From NCBI RefSeq assembly GCF_000194155.1, contig NZ_GL877881.1, positions 291,626 to 355,625 of the forward strand: a DNA stretch of 64,000 nucleotides, in the 5' to 3' direction. Under the pieces are notes generated by a model, which searched no databases, was not told the DNA's origin, and saw only the letters and a program-made list of their open reading frames with translations. Origin of the DNA: Saccharopolyspora spinosa NRRL 18395 (GTDB lineage: Bacteria; Actinomycetota; Actinomycetes; Mycobacteriales; Pseudonocardiaceae). Positions 8,435-17,838 of this stretch are shown in pieces. Position numbers and translations under genes: made by a program. How positions within the stretch are numbered: position 1 is the first letter of the stretch; each line of letters starts with the position of its first letter.

Positions 8435-9921
8435 CAACAGTGTCGATCGAGCGCACCTCGCGAGGCTGCGCCGAGGATTCTGCGCACCATGCCACCGAAG
8501 ACCAAGCCGTGGAAGGGCGCGACACCCCACCAGTACACGTGTCCGAGCAGCCCCCTCGGGATGAAGACCGCGCACTGCCGGTAGCGCGCGCCGCCGCACG
8601 CGGGTTCGACGGACAGCTCCAACCACGCCCGCCCAGGCACCTTCATCTCGGCGCGCAGCCGGAGAAAACGGCCCTCCTCCATTCTCTCGACGCGCCACCA
8701 GTCCAGCGCGTCTCCGGTGCGCAGTCGTCGCGGATCCCGCCGGCCGCGGCGCAGGCCGACGCCACCGGCCAGTCGGTCCATCCACCCCCGCACCGCCCAC
8801 GCGAGCGGGAACGAGTACCAACCGTTGCGACCGCCGATGCCCTCGACGACCCGCCAGACGTCCTCCGGGGACGACTTCGACGCACCCTCGCGCACATCCC
8901 GGTAGACCGTGCCGCCGGACCACGGTGGGTCCGTTGGAAGCGCCTCCCACGGGGCACCGGTCGGCGAGGCGTCCGCCCACCGCGTCTCCACCTCGCCACG
9001 CTGAATCTTGCGCAACGCCATCGCGACGGCGTCCCGGAAGCAGGTCAATCCGCCCTCGGGTGGCGGGAGTTGATCTCCGACGTCGTGGTCGGAGCAGACC
9101 GCCTCGTTGATCAACGACTGGATGAGCGGCGCGCCGATGCTGCGCGGCACGGGCGTGACGATGTTGATCCAGTGGGAGCTGAGCTCGGGCGAGAGGACCT
9201 TGACCGGCAGCATCCGCCGCCGCGGCAACCCGGCCACCGCCGCATAGGTGTTCATCATGTCCGCATAGGTCAGCACGTCCGGGCCGCCGATGTCGAAGCT
9301 CCGGTTGACGTCGGCCGGCAGGTCTGTGGCGGCGGCAAGGTAGTGCAGCACGTCCCGCACGGCGATCGGCTGGACCCGGTTGCGCACCCAGCGCGGCGTG
9401 ACCATCACCGGCAGGCGCTCGGTGAGGTAGCGCAGCATCTCGAAGCTCGCGGAGCCGGAGCCGATGATCACCGCCGCCTGCAGCACCGCGGTGGGCACGC
9501 CGCTGCCCAGCAGGATCTCACCGACTTCGGCACGCGAGCGGAGGTGCTCGGAAAGCTCCCCGGAAGCGGGATGCACACCACCCAGGTACACGATCCGCGA
9601 AATCCCGACCCGCTCGGCCTCTCGAGCCGCGATGGACGCCGAACGCCGGTCCAGATCGCTGAAGCCCTTCTGCTGCAAGGAATGCACGAGGTAGAACAGG
9701 ACATCGGCGCCGTCGCAGGCGGCCCGCACCGCGTCGGCGTCGAGCAGGTCCCCGCGCGCCACCTCAACCTGGTCCCGCCACGGCACGTCGCGGAGCTTCT
9801 CCGGCGAACGGACCAGGCAGCGCACTCGGTGGCCATCGGCGAGCAGACGCGGCACCAGCCGACCGCCGACGTAGCCGGTCGCTCCGGTCACCAGGCACAA
9901 CTTCGATGCACCAGCCGCCAT
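8434..9921 (-). CDS. SDR-family NAD(P)-binding protein with C-terminal DUF2867-like domain
   Basis: A 495-residue protein. The N-terminal half is an atypical short-chain dehydrogenase/NmrA-like Rossmann domain with the dinucleotide motif GATGYVGGRLV. The C-terminal half, with SSPEDVWRVVEGIGG and a Trp-rich ending, resembles the DUF2867 lipid-binding-like domain often fused to such SDRs. No Tyr-x-x-x-Lys pair stands out, so it may bind a nucleotide without being a classical reductase. The ATG at 9921 precedes the Rossmann start directly. The gene is divergent from the photolyase, and the two probably share the 130-base promoter region; this pairing suggests a light- or oxidative-stress link (inference). 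Confidence 0.8.
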   Translation of the reverse strand: MAAGASKLCLVTGATGYVGGRLVPRLLADGHRVRCLVRSPEKLRDVPWRDQVEVARGDLLDADAVRAACDGADVLFYLVHSLQQKGFSDLDRRSASIAAREAERVGISRIVYLGGVHPASGELSEHLRSRAEVGEILLGSGVPTAVLQAAVIIGSGSASFEMLRYLTERLPVMVTPRWVRNRVQPIAVRDVLHYLAAATDLPADVNRSFDIGGPDVLTYADMMNTYAAVAGLPRRRMLPVKVLSPELSSHWINIVTPVPRSIGAPLIQSLINEAVCSDHDVGDQLPPPEGGLTCFRDAVAMALRKIQRGEVETRWADASPTGAPWEALPTDPPWSGGTVYRDVREGASKSSPEDVWRVVEGIGGRNGWYSFPLAWAVRGWMDRLAGGVGLRRGRRDPRRLRTGDALDWWRVERMEEGRFLRLRAEMKVPGRAWLELSVEPACGGARYRQCAVFIPRGLLGHVYWWGVAPFHGLVFGGMVRRILGAASRGALDRHC

Positions 9922-10053
9922 CCCGCCAACCCTAAGGACCGCTGGTCCTACCGCAAGTCGCGCTGGTCTTGCCGTGCGGTACAGGCCCATCCGCGATCCG
10001 GCCGACTGGTAGCCTCCGTCAGATTCCGGTGTAGACAGACGAGGCCGAAGCCA

Positions 10054-11415
10054 TTGCGCACGACGATCTGCCTTTTCACCCGCGATCTGCGGGTGCACGA
10101 CAACCCCGTCCTGCGCCACGCCGCGCGGGCCGATCGCGTGGTTCCCCTTTTCGTCTTCGACGAAACGTTGCTCCAGCTGCCCTTCACCCGGCCGAACCGG
10201 ATCGCGTTCCTGCTGGGTTGCCTGCGGGACCTACGGAGATCGCTGGGCGAGGCCGGCGGCGGCCTGGTCGTCCGGCACGGCACCCCGGCCATCGAGGTCG
10301 CTCGGCTGGTCGACGAGGTGGGTGCGACGGAGGTACACGTCGCCGCGGACGTCAGCGCCTACGCGCGGTCCCGGGAGAACGGGCTGCGGCTTGCCCTGGC
10401 CGAACACGGCTGCACGCTGCACGTCCACGAAGCCGTAGTCACCGCGCACCCGCCGGGCCGCGTCACGCCAGCCGGTAAGGACCACTTCGCGGTGTTTACC
10501 CCGTACTTCCGGCGCTGGGTGGAAACGCCGCCGCGGCGCATCGCTGCGGCACCGGAGGCGCTGCGGATGCCCGATGGCGTGCGGACCGGGCCGATGCCGG
10601 CCCGCGAGGACCTCTGCCCGGGCGCGCTGTCCCCCGAACTGCCCCGCGGCGGGGAAACCACGGCTCGGCAGCAGATGCTGCGGTGGTTCGAACAGGGCGT
10701 TGCCGATTACGACGAGGGGCACGACGACCTCGCGGGGGACGCGACGTCACGGCTGTCGCCCTACCTGCACTTCGGCTGCCTGTCGCCGGTGGAAATCGTC
10801 GCGCGCGCCGGCCGCAGCGAACCCGAACGCGCTTTCGTCCGCCAGCTCGCCTGGCGGGATTTCCACCACCAGATGCTGGCCGCGCGGCCGGGGTGCAGCC
10901 ACCTCGACTACCGGTCCCGGGGCGACCGGTGGCGCGACGACCCGGAGGCGTTCCGGGCGTGGCGGGACGGGCGCACCGGCATACCCATCGTCGACGCCGG
11001 GATGCGCCAGCTCAGCAGAGAGGGCTGGATGCACAACCGAGCGCGGCTGATCACCGCCAGTTTCCTCACCAAAACCCTCTACCTCGACTGGCGGCTCGGC
11101 GCGCAACACTTCTTCGACCTGCTCGTCGACGGGGACGTCGCCAACAACGACATGAACTGGCAGTGGGTCGCTGGCACCGGGGCCGACACCCGACCCAACC
11201 GGGTGCTGAACCCGATGCGCCAGGCCGAGCGGTACGACCCGAGCGGCAACTACATCCGCCGGTACGTGCCGGAACTCGCTAGCCTCCCAACGGCCGCCCT
11301 GCACGACCCCCGGCGCATGGATCCCACTGAACGCGACCGGCTCGGCTACCCCGCGCCGCTCGTCGACGTCGATGAGGCCAACGCGCACTTCCGCAACACG
11401 CGGGGGAGGTCCTGA
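10054..11415 (+). CDS. phr: Deoxyribodipyrimidine photolyase (cryptochrome/photolyase family)
   Basis: A 453-residue flavoprotein repairing UV-induced pyrimidine dimers using light. The N-terminal antenna-binding domain starts ICLFTRDLRVHDNP. The C-terminal FAD domain carries SPYLHFGCLSP, QLAWRDFHHQM, GIPIVDAGMRQL, GWMHNRARL and NNDMNWQWVAGTG, the photolyase FAD/DNA-binding core. The start is most likely TTG 10054, just before the conserved MRTT-type N terminus and a few bases after GAGG; the reading frame stays open far upstream, but that sequence is antisense to the SDR gene. Confidence 0.92.
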   Translation: MRTTICLFTRDLRVHDNPVLRHAARADRVVPLFVFDETLLQLPFTRPNRIAFLLGCLRDLRRSLGEAGGGLVVRHGTPAIEVARLVDEVGATEVHVAADVSAYARSRENGLRLALAEHGCTLHVHEAVVTAHPPGRVTPAGKDHFAVFTPYFRRWVETPPRRIAAAPEALRMPDGVRTGPMPAREDLCPGALSPELPRGGETTARQQMLRWFEQGVADYDEGHDDLAGDATSRLSPYLHFGCLSPVEIVARAGRSEPERAFVRQLAWRDFHHQMLAARPGCSHLDYRSRGDRWRDDPEAFRAWRDGRTGIPIVDAGMRQLSREGWMHNRARLITASFLTKTLYLDWRLGAQHFFDLLVDGDVANNDMNWQWVAGTGADTRPNRVLNPMRQAERYDPSGNYIRRYVPELASLPTAALHDPRRMDPTERDRLGYPAPLVDVDEANAHFRNTRGRS

Positions 11416-11624
11416 CGCCGGAGCCGCGCGAAGAGGCCCGCCGAATCTTCCATTCCGTTCAGCGAGCCTCCACCAACATCGAGATCCGAACCTGCGCCCC
11501 CTCGCCCCCGGCGAAGTCCACAAGAGACAATTACCGGCGAAACCCGGTAAACCACAGCAACAAACCGACGCTGGACGCACGAAATGCCCAGCCGGGACTG
11601 GCAGACATCGCACGTGTTGTCGGG

Positions 11625-11852
11625 TCATTTCGCGCGAGCGGTGCTCCGCTGTCGGCCGCGCTTGGCGGTGTACGGCAGCACGAACAAGTACACGCCGGTG
11701 AACAGGAGCAGGGCGAGCGGGAGCAGCGGCACGTAGGACACCCAGATGACGGGCTCTTCCTGTGCCAAGGCGACGGTGGTGATGATCACGGTCGCCGTGA
11801 AGGCGACGGCCAGCCAGCGGTGGCTCTGCCGAATCCACTTGTTCAAATTCAT
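11625..11852 (-). CDS. Small two-helix membrane protein, 75 aa
   Basis: Two hydrophobic helices (about residues 13-31 and 36-60) with a short basic tail; both ends are probably cytoplasmic. The ATG follows CAGAGGAGTTCCCG, a good ribosome site. I do not recognise a family, and the neighbours give no hint of role. Confidence 0.65.
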   Translation of the reverse strand: MNLNKWIRQSHRWLAVAFTATVIITTVALAQEEPVIWVSYVPLLPLALLLFTGVYLFVLPYTAKRGRQRSTARAK

Positions 11853-12174
11853 CGGGAACTCCTCTGAAGACGGGCGGCCCCGGACACCGGCGACCTACCG
11901 GGGTGGGGACGTTCGGTTGCTGTGGACGTTGGTGATGGCGATCGACGGCAGCAGCGCCGCGCCTTCGGCCACCTCGGACGGCGATTTCGCCGTTGGCCGT
12001 TCACGATGTCCACGGCAGTCACGCTAGGCGCGGCTCGGGGGCCGACGCTTCTCGATTCCTGACCGGTCTGGTCGCGACGCCGTAATCCCCTCCGTCGCAC
12101 GCGCCGCCTAGCACCTTGCACAGGTTCGGCGAAGCTGCGCAGCAGCGGCGCAGCGGCGCATCGCGATGTCCTGG
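11853..12174. other. Intergenic region
   Basis: About 320 bases between the small membrane gene and the 3' end of the beta-propeller gene. Only shadow frames are present; nothing else is seen. Confidence 0.4.
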
Positions 12175-13230
12175 TCAGCCGACGGGCTCTCGTTCCAGCA
12201 GGGCCGGGTGGCCGCTCGTTCCGCTGGGCACGGGGTAGTAGCTGTGGTGGGTGGTGGGGTCCACGGTGACCACATGCGCGTTGTCGGCGAGATGCCCGGA
12301 GCCCCTCACCTCCAGCTGGTGGTCGTGCTGGTCCAGCACCGTCAGCCAGCCGCTTTTGGCTGCCACGTACAGCCGCCGCGCGCTCGGGTCGTAGGCGAGC
12401 ACGTCGGGTTGGTGGCCGACCGGTGCGGTCGCGGCGACCGCACCGGTGTCGATGTCGACGGTCAGCAGCTCGTCGTTGCCGTCGCAGGCTACGAACGCCA
12501 GTCGTTGCGGTGGGTCCAGCGCCAGCCCGTGGTCGTGGTCGCAGCCGTGCAGCGGGATCGTTCTGGTGACGGTGAGCTTGGTGGGGTCGATGACGGCGAG
12601 CTCGTCACGGGCTTGGACGTCCACCAGCATCTGATCCGCGACCGGGTCGTAGGCGACGTTGCCGACCTCGCCGCCCAGAGTGACGGTGCCCCGTGCGGTG
12701 CCGCTGGAGGCGTCGATGACGGTCTCCGAACCACCGCGTTCGTCGGTGGTCCACACGGCGTTCCGGCGCGGGTCGAACGCCAAGCCGTCGGGGTACGCGC
12801 CGGTCGGGGTCTGGTTGATCACCTGACCGGTTTCCTCGTCGATCGTGACCATCGCGTTGCTGCCGGTTGCCGTGGCGTACACCCGGTGAAGCGCGGGAAC
12901 TACGAGCACACCGTGCGCTTGTGGCACGTTCGGGATCACACGCACCACGCGGTGCGCGCGAACGTCGATCTCGACGACCTCACCGGCTCCGAGATGCGCC
13001 GCGAAGAGCAGTCCGCGTTCCGAATCCAGGCTGGCGTAGTCGAATCGCGAGCTGCTCCCGGGTAGCTCCACCTCGCCCACGGCGCGCAGCGGCAGGGCCA
13101 CCGTCGTTGGCGCCGGTGAACAGGCCGCGGCCAGTGCTACCACCAACACTGCGACGAAGGCCCCGATCGACGACAGCGTCCAACGTGCGCGCCGCCATGC
13201 GGCGCCGTGAGCTGATCGCATTCCAGCCAT
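12175..13230 (-). CDS. YncE/YVTN-type beta-propeller lipoprotein
   Basis: About 351 residues. An N-terminal hydrophobic signal ends in ALAAACSPA, a lipoprotein-like cleavage site although the -3 residue is Ala. Then come seven-bladed propeller repeats with YVTN-like phrases such as ARRLYVAAKSG, HRVYATATGSN and GLAFDPRRNAVW. Such proteins are surface or periplasmic and often act in adhesion, metal delivery or sensing. The start is uncertain: ATG 13230 or 13221 both suit a signal peptide, while the longer frame (to 13362) adds unlikely sequence. Confidence 0.75.
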   Translation of the reverse strand: MAGMRSAHGAAWRRARWTLSSIGAFVAVLVVALAAACSPAPTTVALPLRAVGEVELPGSSSRFDYASLDSERGLLFAAHLGAGEVVEIDVRAHRVVRVIPNVPQAHGVLVVPALHRVYATATGSNAMVTIDEETGQVINQTPTGAYPDGLAFDPRRNAVWTTDERGGSETVIDASSGTARGTVTLGGEVGNVAYDPVADQMLVDVQARDELAVIDPTKLTVTRTIPLHGCDHDHGLALDPPQRLAFVACDGNDELLTVDIDTGAVAATAPVGHQPDVLAYDPSARRLYVAAKSGWLTVLDQHDHQLEVRGSGHLADNAHVVTVDPTTHHSYYPVPSGTSGHPALLEREPVG

Positions 13231-13358
13231 GCGTTTCAGGGCCGTCGACAACGCCGTGGCACTCGCCCACGCACTGCGGACGGTAGTCGACGCCACCAAC
13301 GCCAAAACAGCAAAGTAGCGACACTGCGGCGAAGGTGGCCGGATTCGCCGGAGTAGGG

Positions 13359-13526
13359 TCATTCGCCTTCTGTTGCGGTATCCGCGTGGAGGCGCAGTTC
13401 GGCCTCCACGGTGGAAGCCTTCGCCCCCTGCTCACCAGGAGTCGGTTTCCTGATGTCTGCTTGCTGCTGCGGTCCCTCAGCCGGTTCGGAGGAATGTTCC
13501 CGTGGTGTCTGCTTTCCCTGCGCCAT
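13359..13526 (-). CDS. Small hydrophilic protein, 55 aa
   Basis: A Gln/Glu/Thr/Pro-rich, probably disordered peptide with no hydrophobic segment. The ATG at 13526 is preceded by GAAGGCGGATGTC, a plausible ribosome site. It lies upstream of the lipoprotein gene on the same strand. No family is recognised. Confidence 0.4.
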   Translation of the reverse strand: MAQGKQTPREHSSEPAEGPQQQADIRKPTPGEQGAKASTVEAELRLHADTATEGE

Positions 13527-13952
13527 GACATCCGCCTTCGGACATGATGCAACGATCGGATGACGGAGCATCCGTCCCCTCCGCATTCCCCCGTGGCCAG
13601 TACGGCAAACCACGGCTACCGGCCGGACGCGACGCGGGCCGCGCTGGTCTGGCGGGCCGGGAGCGCACCTGGCGCGCACTGTCCAATGTGAACAAAAGAT
13701 CCCGTTGTTCACAGCACCCAGAACGTGGACCAGCGAAGAATGGACGGTGGTGCCGGGAGATGGTGGTGCCGGGAGTCGTAGCCGCACGGCGTGGCGGTAG
13801 CACCGCAGCCCGCCACGGTCTGGTGGAACTTGACGGTTCCGCTTCCACCGGCTCGCACCACGAGGCGAGCACGCGAAGGGCTTCTCCGGGTTGCAACTGC
13901 CGACGGCTGGGCGACGATGGAGTCGTCCTCGTGAGAGGCCGAGGAGGGCGTG
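13527..13952. other. Intergenic region with short tandem repeat
   Basis: About 425 bases without a supported gene, between divergent genes. A short imperfect tandem repeat (GGTGGTGCCGGGAGAT then GGTGGTGCCGGGAGTC) is visible around 13,748-13,780. Confidence 0.4.
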
Positions 13953-15240
13953 GTGAGCTTCGAGCAGACGATCAGCACCAGGGCCGAGGCGCTCCAGGAA
14001 CTCGCGGCCTTCCCCCTGGTCGAGACGCTCTTTCGCCCTAGGCGACGAGATCCCCGATGGCCCGCTTGCCTACCGGTCCAAGCACGAGCCGCTTCCCCTC
14101 ACAGAGCTCGAACAGATGCTCGTGCTGAGTGCGATGGGCGGGACGACGGGCTGGCACTACTCGATCACCCGCCACGCCCGCTACGCCCCGCACGTCTCGA
14201 ACTACGCCGGTGCGGCCGCCGGACGCACCTTCCCCTCCGCGGCCGGGTTCCACACCTCCGAACTGTTCTTCACCGACGACTCCGGGCTCTACTTCTTCCC
14301 GACCCGCGACGCGGGCGCGCTCGTCGACCCGGCGGCCGAAGAGCTCACGCCCGAGCTGATGGTCGAGCGCCACCGCGAGCGCGTGCACCGGCTCTCCCCC
14401 GGACGGCTCTACCTCCCCGCGGAGGAGCCCTACCTCGAAGGGCACAACACCTGGTGCGTCAACGTGCCCGGCTCGCTGCTGGTGATTCCGGTGGCCGACA
14501 TCGCCCAGCACCTGATCGCAGTCCTGTGCTTCTTCGCCCAGAACGGCTACGCGATCTACGACGACGTCAACGACCGCAAGATCCCTGGACTGGAGAAGTT
14601 CAGCGGCCTGGTCGACGTCGAGGAGCCGTTCCCGCTCACCTTCAGCGAGCAGTACGCGCTCACCGAGGCCACCGCGGAACTCGGCACCGCCTGCTACGCC
14701 GGCGTGCTCATGCTCCAAGCGATGGGGCTCGGCGGGTGGATGTTCGACGGGATCGACCGCTTCTCGATGCTCGGCGCCTCCGGGAATCCCGACGTGCCCG
14801 GCCTCGGCTTCCGCTACGACGAGGACGAACGCTGGTCCACCCCCAACCCCACCGGCCGGGAAGGGGTTTTCGAGGCATACTGCCCACCGCACCACCCCGA
14901 CATGGCCGCCGCGGTGGAGGCGTTCGCCCAACGCAAGTTCGGGCCCGGCGGCCCGTTTCACCGCAACACCCCGGGCGCCTGGACCGACACGCCCCGGGTC
15001 CGCGGAAGCGCCCTAGTCCACGACGACGAGTTCAAGGCGTGCGTCGCGCTCCAGGCCCAGTACGTCTTCGACACCTTCGGGAAGTTCCCGGCAACGGTGC
15101 CGACGGTGTTCATCCTGAACTACGTCCAGGCGCACCACCTCGACCTCGACTTCTACGACCGCTTCTTCAAGCCCGGGGCGTACTTGCGCACACACGCCAC
15201 GCACATGCAGAAGTGGCACGGCTGCGGAGAGGGCGCGTGA
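13953..15240 (+). pseudogene. Nitroreductase-like (SagB-type) protein, frameshifted
   Basis: A GTG start at 13953 behind CCGAGGAGG gives about 27 residues ending LVETLF. One extra T in the TTT at 14031-14033 then puts the rest in another frame: ALGDEIPDGPLAYRSKHE, then LPLTELEQMLVLSAMGGTTG and on to the stop at 15240, about 428 residues in all. FPSAAGFHTSELFF and GTACYAGVLMLQAMGLGG resemble the FMN-binding nitroreductase fold (SagB/ThcOx side), but overall similarity is loose and function is unknown. The frameshift may be real or a sequence error, since the downstream part is well kept. An internal ATG at 14116 could give a truncated product. Confidence 0.55.
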
Positions 15241-15278
15241 CGCCCCCATCCGCGCCGGTGGTCTCGATATCCGGGCCG

Positions 15279-15611
15279 CTACACCCCCGATGGGCCTTGC
15301 GGGTGCGGAATGCAGATCGTCTGTCCAATCTGGATGACGTTCGGGTTGGCGATGTGGTTGTAGTGCCCCAGGAGCTGCCACCTCACGTGGTTCTGCTCGC
15401 CGATCTCGGAGAGCGTGTCCCCATCCTGCACGGTGTAGGTCTTGCAAACGTTCCCGTTCTTCAAAAGGCGCAGAACTTGGCCGGGGAAGATGAGGTTCGC
15501 GTTCTCGATGTTGTTGATGCGCTGGAGCTCCTGCCAGGGGACGTGGAACCATTGGCCGATCTCGGAGAGCGTGTCGCCCTCCTGCACCGTGTAAGTGTTG
15601 CAGTTGGTCAT
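15279..15611 (-). CDS. Protein with two LysM domains
   Basis: 110 residues made almost wholly of two LysM repeats: one at about 5-50 (YTVQEGDTLSEIGQWF ... GQVLRLL) and one at about 58-105 (YTVQDGDTLSEIGEQN ... GQTICIP). LysM binds N-acetylglucosamine polymers such as peptidoglycan. No signal peptide is evident, so export, if any, is by another route. Cys residues at similar places in both repeats might form disulphides. The ATG follows CGAGGAGGCG, a strong ribosome site. Confidence 0.88.
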   Translation of the reverse strand: MTNCNTYTVQEGDTLSEIGQWFHVPWQELQRINNIENANLIFPGQVLRLLKNGNVCKTYTVQDGDTLSEIGEQNHVRWQLLGHYNHIANPNVIQIGQTICIPHPQGPSGV

Positions 15612-15767
15612 TGCTACGCCTCCTCGTGGTCAGCTGCGCGCTCGGCGCACAGACATTCCGTGTCCATGTAAGGCGCAGCCCGCGTGCTGCGGCAATGAGC
15701 AGCGGGATCCATTGAGGATCCATCTGGCCACGAACCTGACCGGTGCGCCGAGCGATCCTGGCATTGC

Positions 15768-16064
15768 TCAACCTGTTACCAACGGTTCGGCCGCATCGAT
15801 ACTCGTCCGCACGTCGTTCAGGAATTTCTCGTCATTGCCGACCAACGCCCTGCCGCCAGCTGCGAGGCCGCTCTGCAACAACTCCAGGTAGTTGTAGGCC
15901 TCGGCGACCTTGCGGAACGCGTCATCCGCCATGCGTCCCGCCAAAGCCGACCAGTAGACCGACCACGACTGAGCCCAAGCCTTGTCGTTCCAGCCCAGCG
16001 GCCATTCCCGGCCTTCCAGCGCTACGACCACCGCAGTGCGCGCGTCTTTGAGCTGGGACCGCAC
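15768..16064 (-). CDS. Hypothetical protein, possibly 5'-truncated
   Basis: The frame ends in a coherent, Trp-rich helical sequence (SQLKDARTAVVVALEGREWP ... WSVYWSALAGRMADDAF). Coding-like sequence extends upstream of the GTG at 16064 to about 16,100 and then loses protein character near the decayed metalloprotease. It resembles the cytoplasmic part of uncharacterised actinobacterial proteins that usually carry an N-terminal membrane helix, absent here. A truncated remnant is as likely as an intact small gene. Confidence 0.35.
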   Translation of the reverse strand: MRSQLKDARTAVVVALEGREWPLGWNDKAWAQSWSVYWSALAGRMADDAFRKVAEAYNYLELLQSGLAAGGRALVGNDEKFLNDVRTSIDAAEPLVTG

Positions 16065-16155
16065 GAGCTTGCTCGCTGCTCGGGCATCATTGCGCTCCCT
16101 GCGCTCCCGAGGCCGGGCGGGACGCGAACCGACCGGATGGCTCCGCCGAAGGCCG

Positions 16156-16741
16156 TCAGTGCCGAAGGCTTTCGCCCGGTAGTTCCAGCGGGATCGTGGG
16201 CAGCATGATGCCCGAGTCGATCGGGGTCGCGTGCGTGACCAGCGCCCCCTCCTCGGCAAGCTCCAGCAGGTTCGGGAGCGACCACACCAGGCCGCCGACG
16301 CCGACTACATGGCCCATCTCGTAAGTGATGACGTCGTTGAGCGTGCCCTCTTCTTCCATCTTCGCCAGGTCGGCGGTGTCGAACGACATCGCGCCCTTCG
16401 CGGGCAGGAAGGCCGAGGCGCCTGCGCCCGCCGTCGGTACGTGCGTCGGGCCGGCCTGACCGAGGATCCTGCCGGGACCATCGATGCTCACCCCTTGGGC
16501 GAGGATGAGGAGGTCGTCGATGACGTCACCATCGATTTCGACCTCCGGCAGATCACCCACGATGACGCGAGCCCACCGGTCCGCGGCCTGGGCGAACGCG
16601 GCCTGCTGCACCTCCGTCAGCCCACCGAGGAACCGGACCTCGATGGTGAACGAGGACTCGGTCGCGGCAATCGCCTTCGCTTGACCCGCATCGGCACGGG
16701 CGGTGTAGACGGTGGGGGGTGCGCGTCGCGGTTTTCGCCAT
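16156..16741 (-). pseudogene. Decayed leishmanolysin-like metalloprotease
   Basis: Two frames form one protein: ATG 16741 gives MAKTATRTP, then a run of six Gs (16714-16719; C on the coding strand) shifts the frame to TVYTARADAGQ and a domain with VRFLGGLTEVQQAAFAQAADRW typical of bacterial leishmanolysin-like zinc proteases. The zinc motif, normally H-E-M-G-H-V-L-G-I-G-T-L-W, reads YEMGHVVGVGGLVW: the first zinc His is Tyr. The protein stops about 40 residues later, so the usual C-terminal part with the third zinc ligand is lost. The frameshift, missing ligand and truncation all point to a dead gene. Confidence 0.6.
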
Positions 16742-17051
16742 GATGAACACATCCTCCGCGAACAGAAAACGGAACAACATCTGGAATATTCCCTCCCGGT
16801 CCAGATGCGTTTCGAACATGACACCGCCCCCTGCGCAATCGCAACAGCCGAAGGGCCTGGCGCCCTTACCCAAAAGCCGTTGCGGGCTAATGCTAAGCAC
16901 ATTCCCATCTGCGGCAGATCGAACGGTCGACGAACTAGGACCAATTGCCGTACCCACAACGGTCCTCGGCTCGGTAACGTGAACACGAGCCGGGCGACCA
17001 GCTGGAGGCGAGGCGCCGAGTGCCGATGGCGCGGTGCCGGGGTGGTTCACA
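16742..17051. other. Intergenic region
   Basis: About 310 bases between divergent starts (decayed protease, LuxR gene). GC is somewhat lower than the flanks. No motif recognised. Confidence 0.4.
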
Positions 17052-17768
17052 ATGATCGAGCTCATAATCATTGGCGCGACGAGGTTCTACCGGGAGGGAT
17101 TGGCCCTCGTCCTGCAGAACACCGACGGATTCGTGGTCGTCTCCACCCATGCGCAGCCCGAGGAACTCGAACCCGATCTGACCGCGCGCAAGCACCCGGT
17201 GGTACTGCTTGACATCGCCGACTTGCCGGACGGCCCCAGCGCCGTGATCGCCTTGCTGGCAAGGAATCCCGGGCTGCGGATCATCACCTTGGGCGTTTCC
17301 GACCAAGAATATGACATCCTTGCGTACGCCGAGTTGGGCGCGGCCGGTTACCTGACACGGGAACATTCGATCTCCGAACTGATTCGGACGATAAGCAGCG
17401 TTGCCAATGGGGAGTTGCGTTGTTCGCCGCGCGTTGCCGCTGCCCTGTGCCGCAGGGTGGCCGAACTGTCGGCGGAGTTACAACCCAGTCCGAGCGCGAG
17501 GGTCCTGAGTCGCAGGGAAGCGGAAGTCGCCGTGCTGCTGGAGCAGGGATTGTCCAATCAGGAGATCTCCCGGCGGTTGTGCATCGCCTTGGCGACAGTA
17601 AAGAACCACGTGCACAACATCCTGGACAAGCTGGGATTGCAGGGCCGTGCCGCGGCCGCTGCTTGGGCCCGGCAGCAACGCTTGGACCACTCCGTCCTTG
17701 TCCGTTCCACGCTGCACCACGCCCTCCCGCCCAATAACAGACCGCACTCCAACTGCCGCCCGGATTAG
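17052..17768 (+). CDS. LuxR/NarL-family regulator with an atypical receiver domain
   Basis: 238 residues. Residues 1-120 have the fold pattern of a receiver domain: D54 in VVLLDIAD matches the phosphoacceptor, but the acidic Mg-binding pair is G8-A9 (IIIGATRFYREG) and the conserved Lys is Arg (GYLTREH, R103). A C-terminal LuxR helix-turn-helix runs from LSRREAEVAVLLEQGLSNQE to VKNHVHNILDKLG (about 157-210). Phosphorylation by a kinase is therefore doubtful, and no kinase gene is adjacent. It is the first gene of a same-strand run of hydrolases and may regulate them (inference). ATG 17052 begins the conserved fold; 17034 is an alternative. Confidence 0.82.
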   Translation: MIELIIIGATRFYREGLALVLQNTDGFVVVSTHAQPEELEPDLTARKHPVVLLDIADLPDGPSAVIALLARNPGLRIITLGVSDQEYDILAYAELGAAGYLTREHSISELIRTISSVANGELRCSPRVAAALCRRVAELSAELQPSPSARVLSRREAEVAVLLEQGLSNQEISRRLCIALATVKNHVHNILDKLGLQGRAAAAAWARQQRLDHSVLVRSTLHHALPPNNRPHSNCRPD

Positions 17769-17838
17769 CCCGCGGGAGGTAATTGCATGGCGCAGCTGGT
17801 TACCGCCGGACCACGGATGTTGGCTGATATGAGGGGGA

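Noticed and set aside
8368..10053. Very long open frame extending upstream of the photolyase
   Set aside because: It is antisense to the SDR gene, lacks protein-like composition and exists because high GC removes stops.
13748..13780. Short GGTGGTGCCGGGAG tandem repeat as a regulatory element
   Set aside because: Too short and imperfect, with no positional relation to a promoter or start codon.
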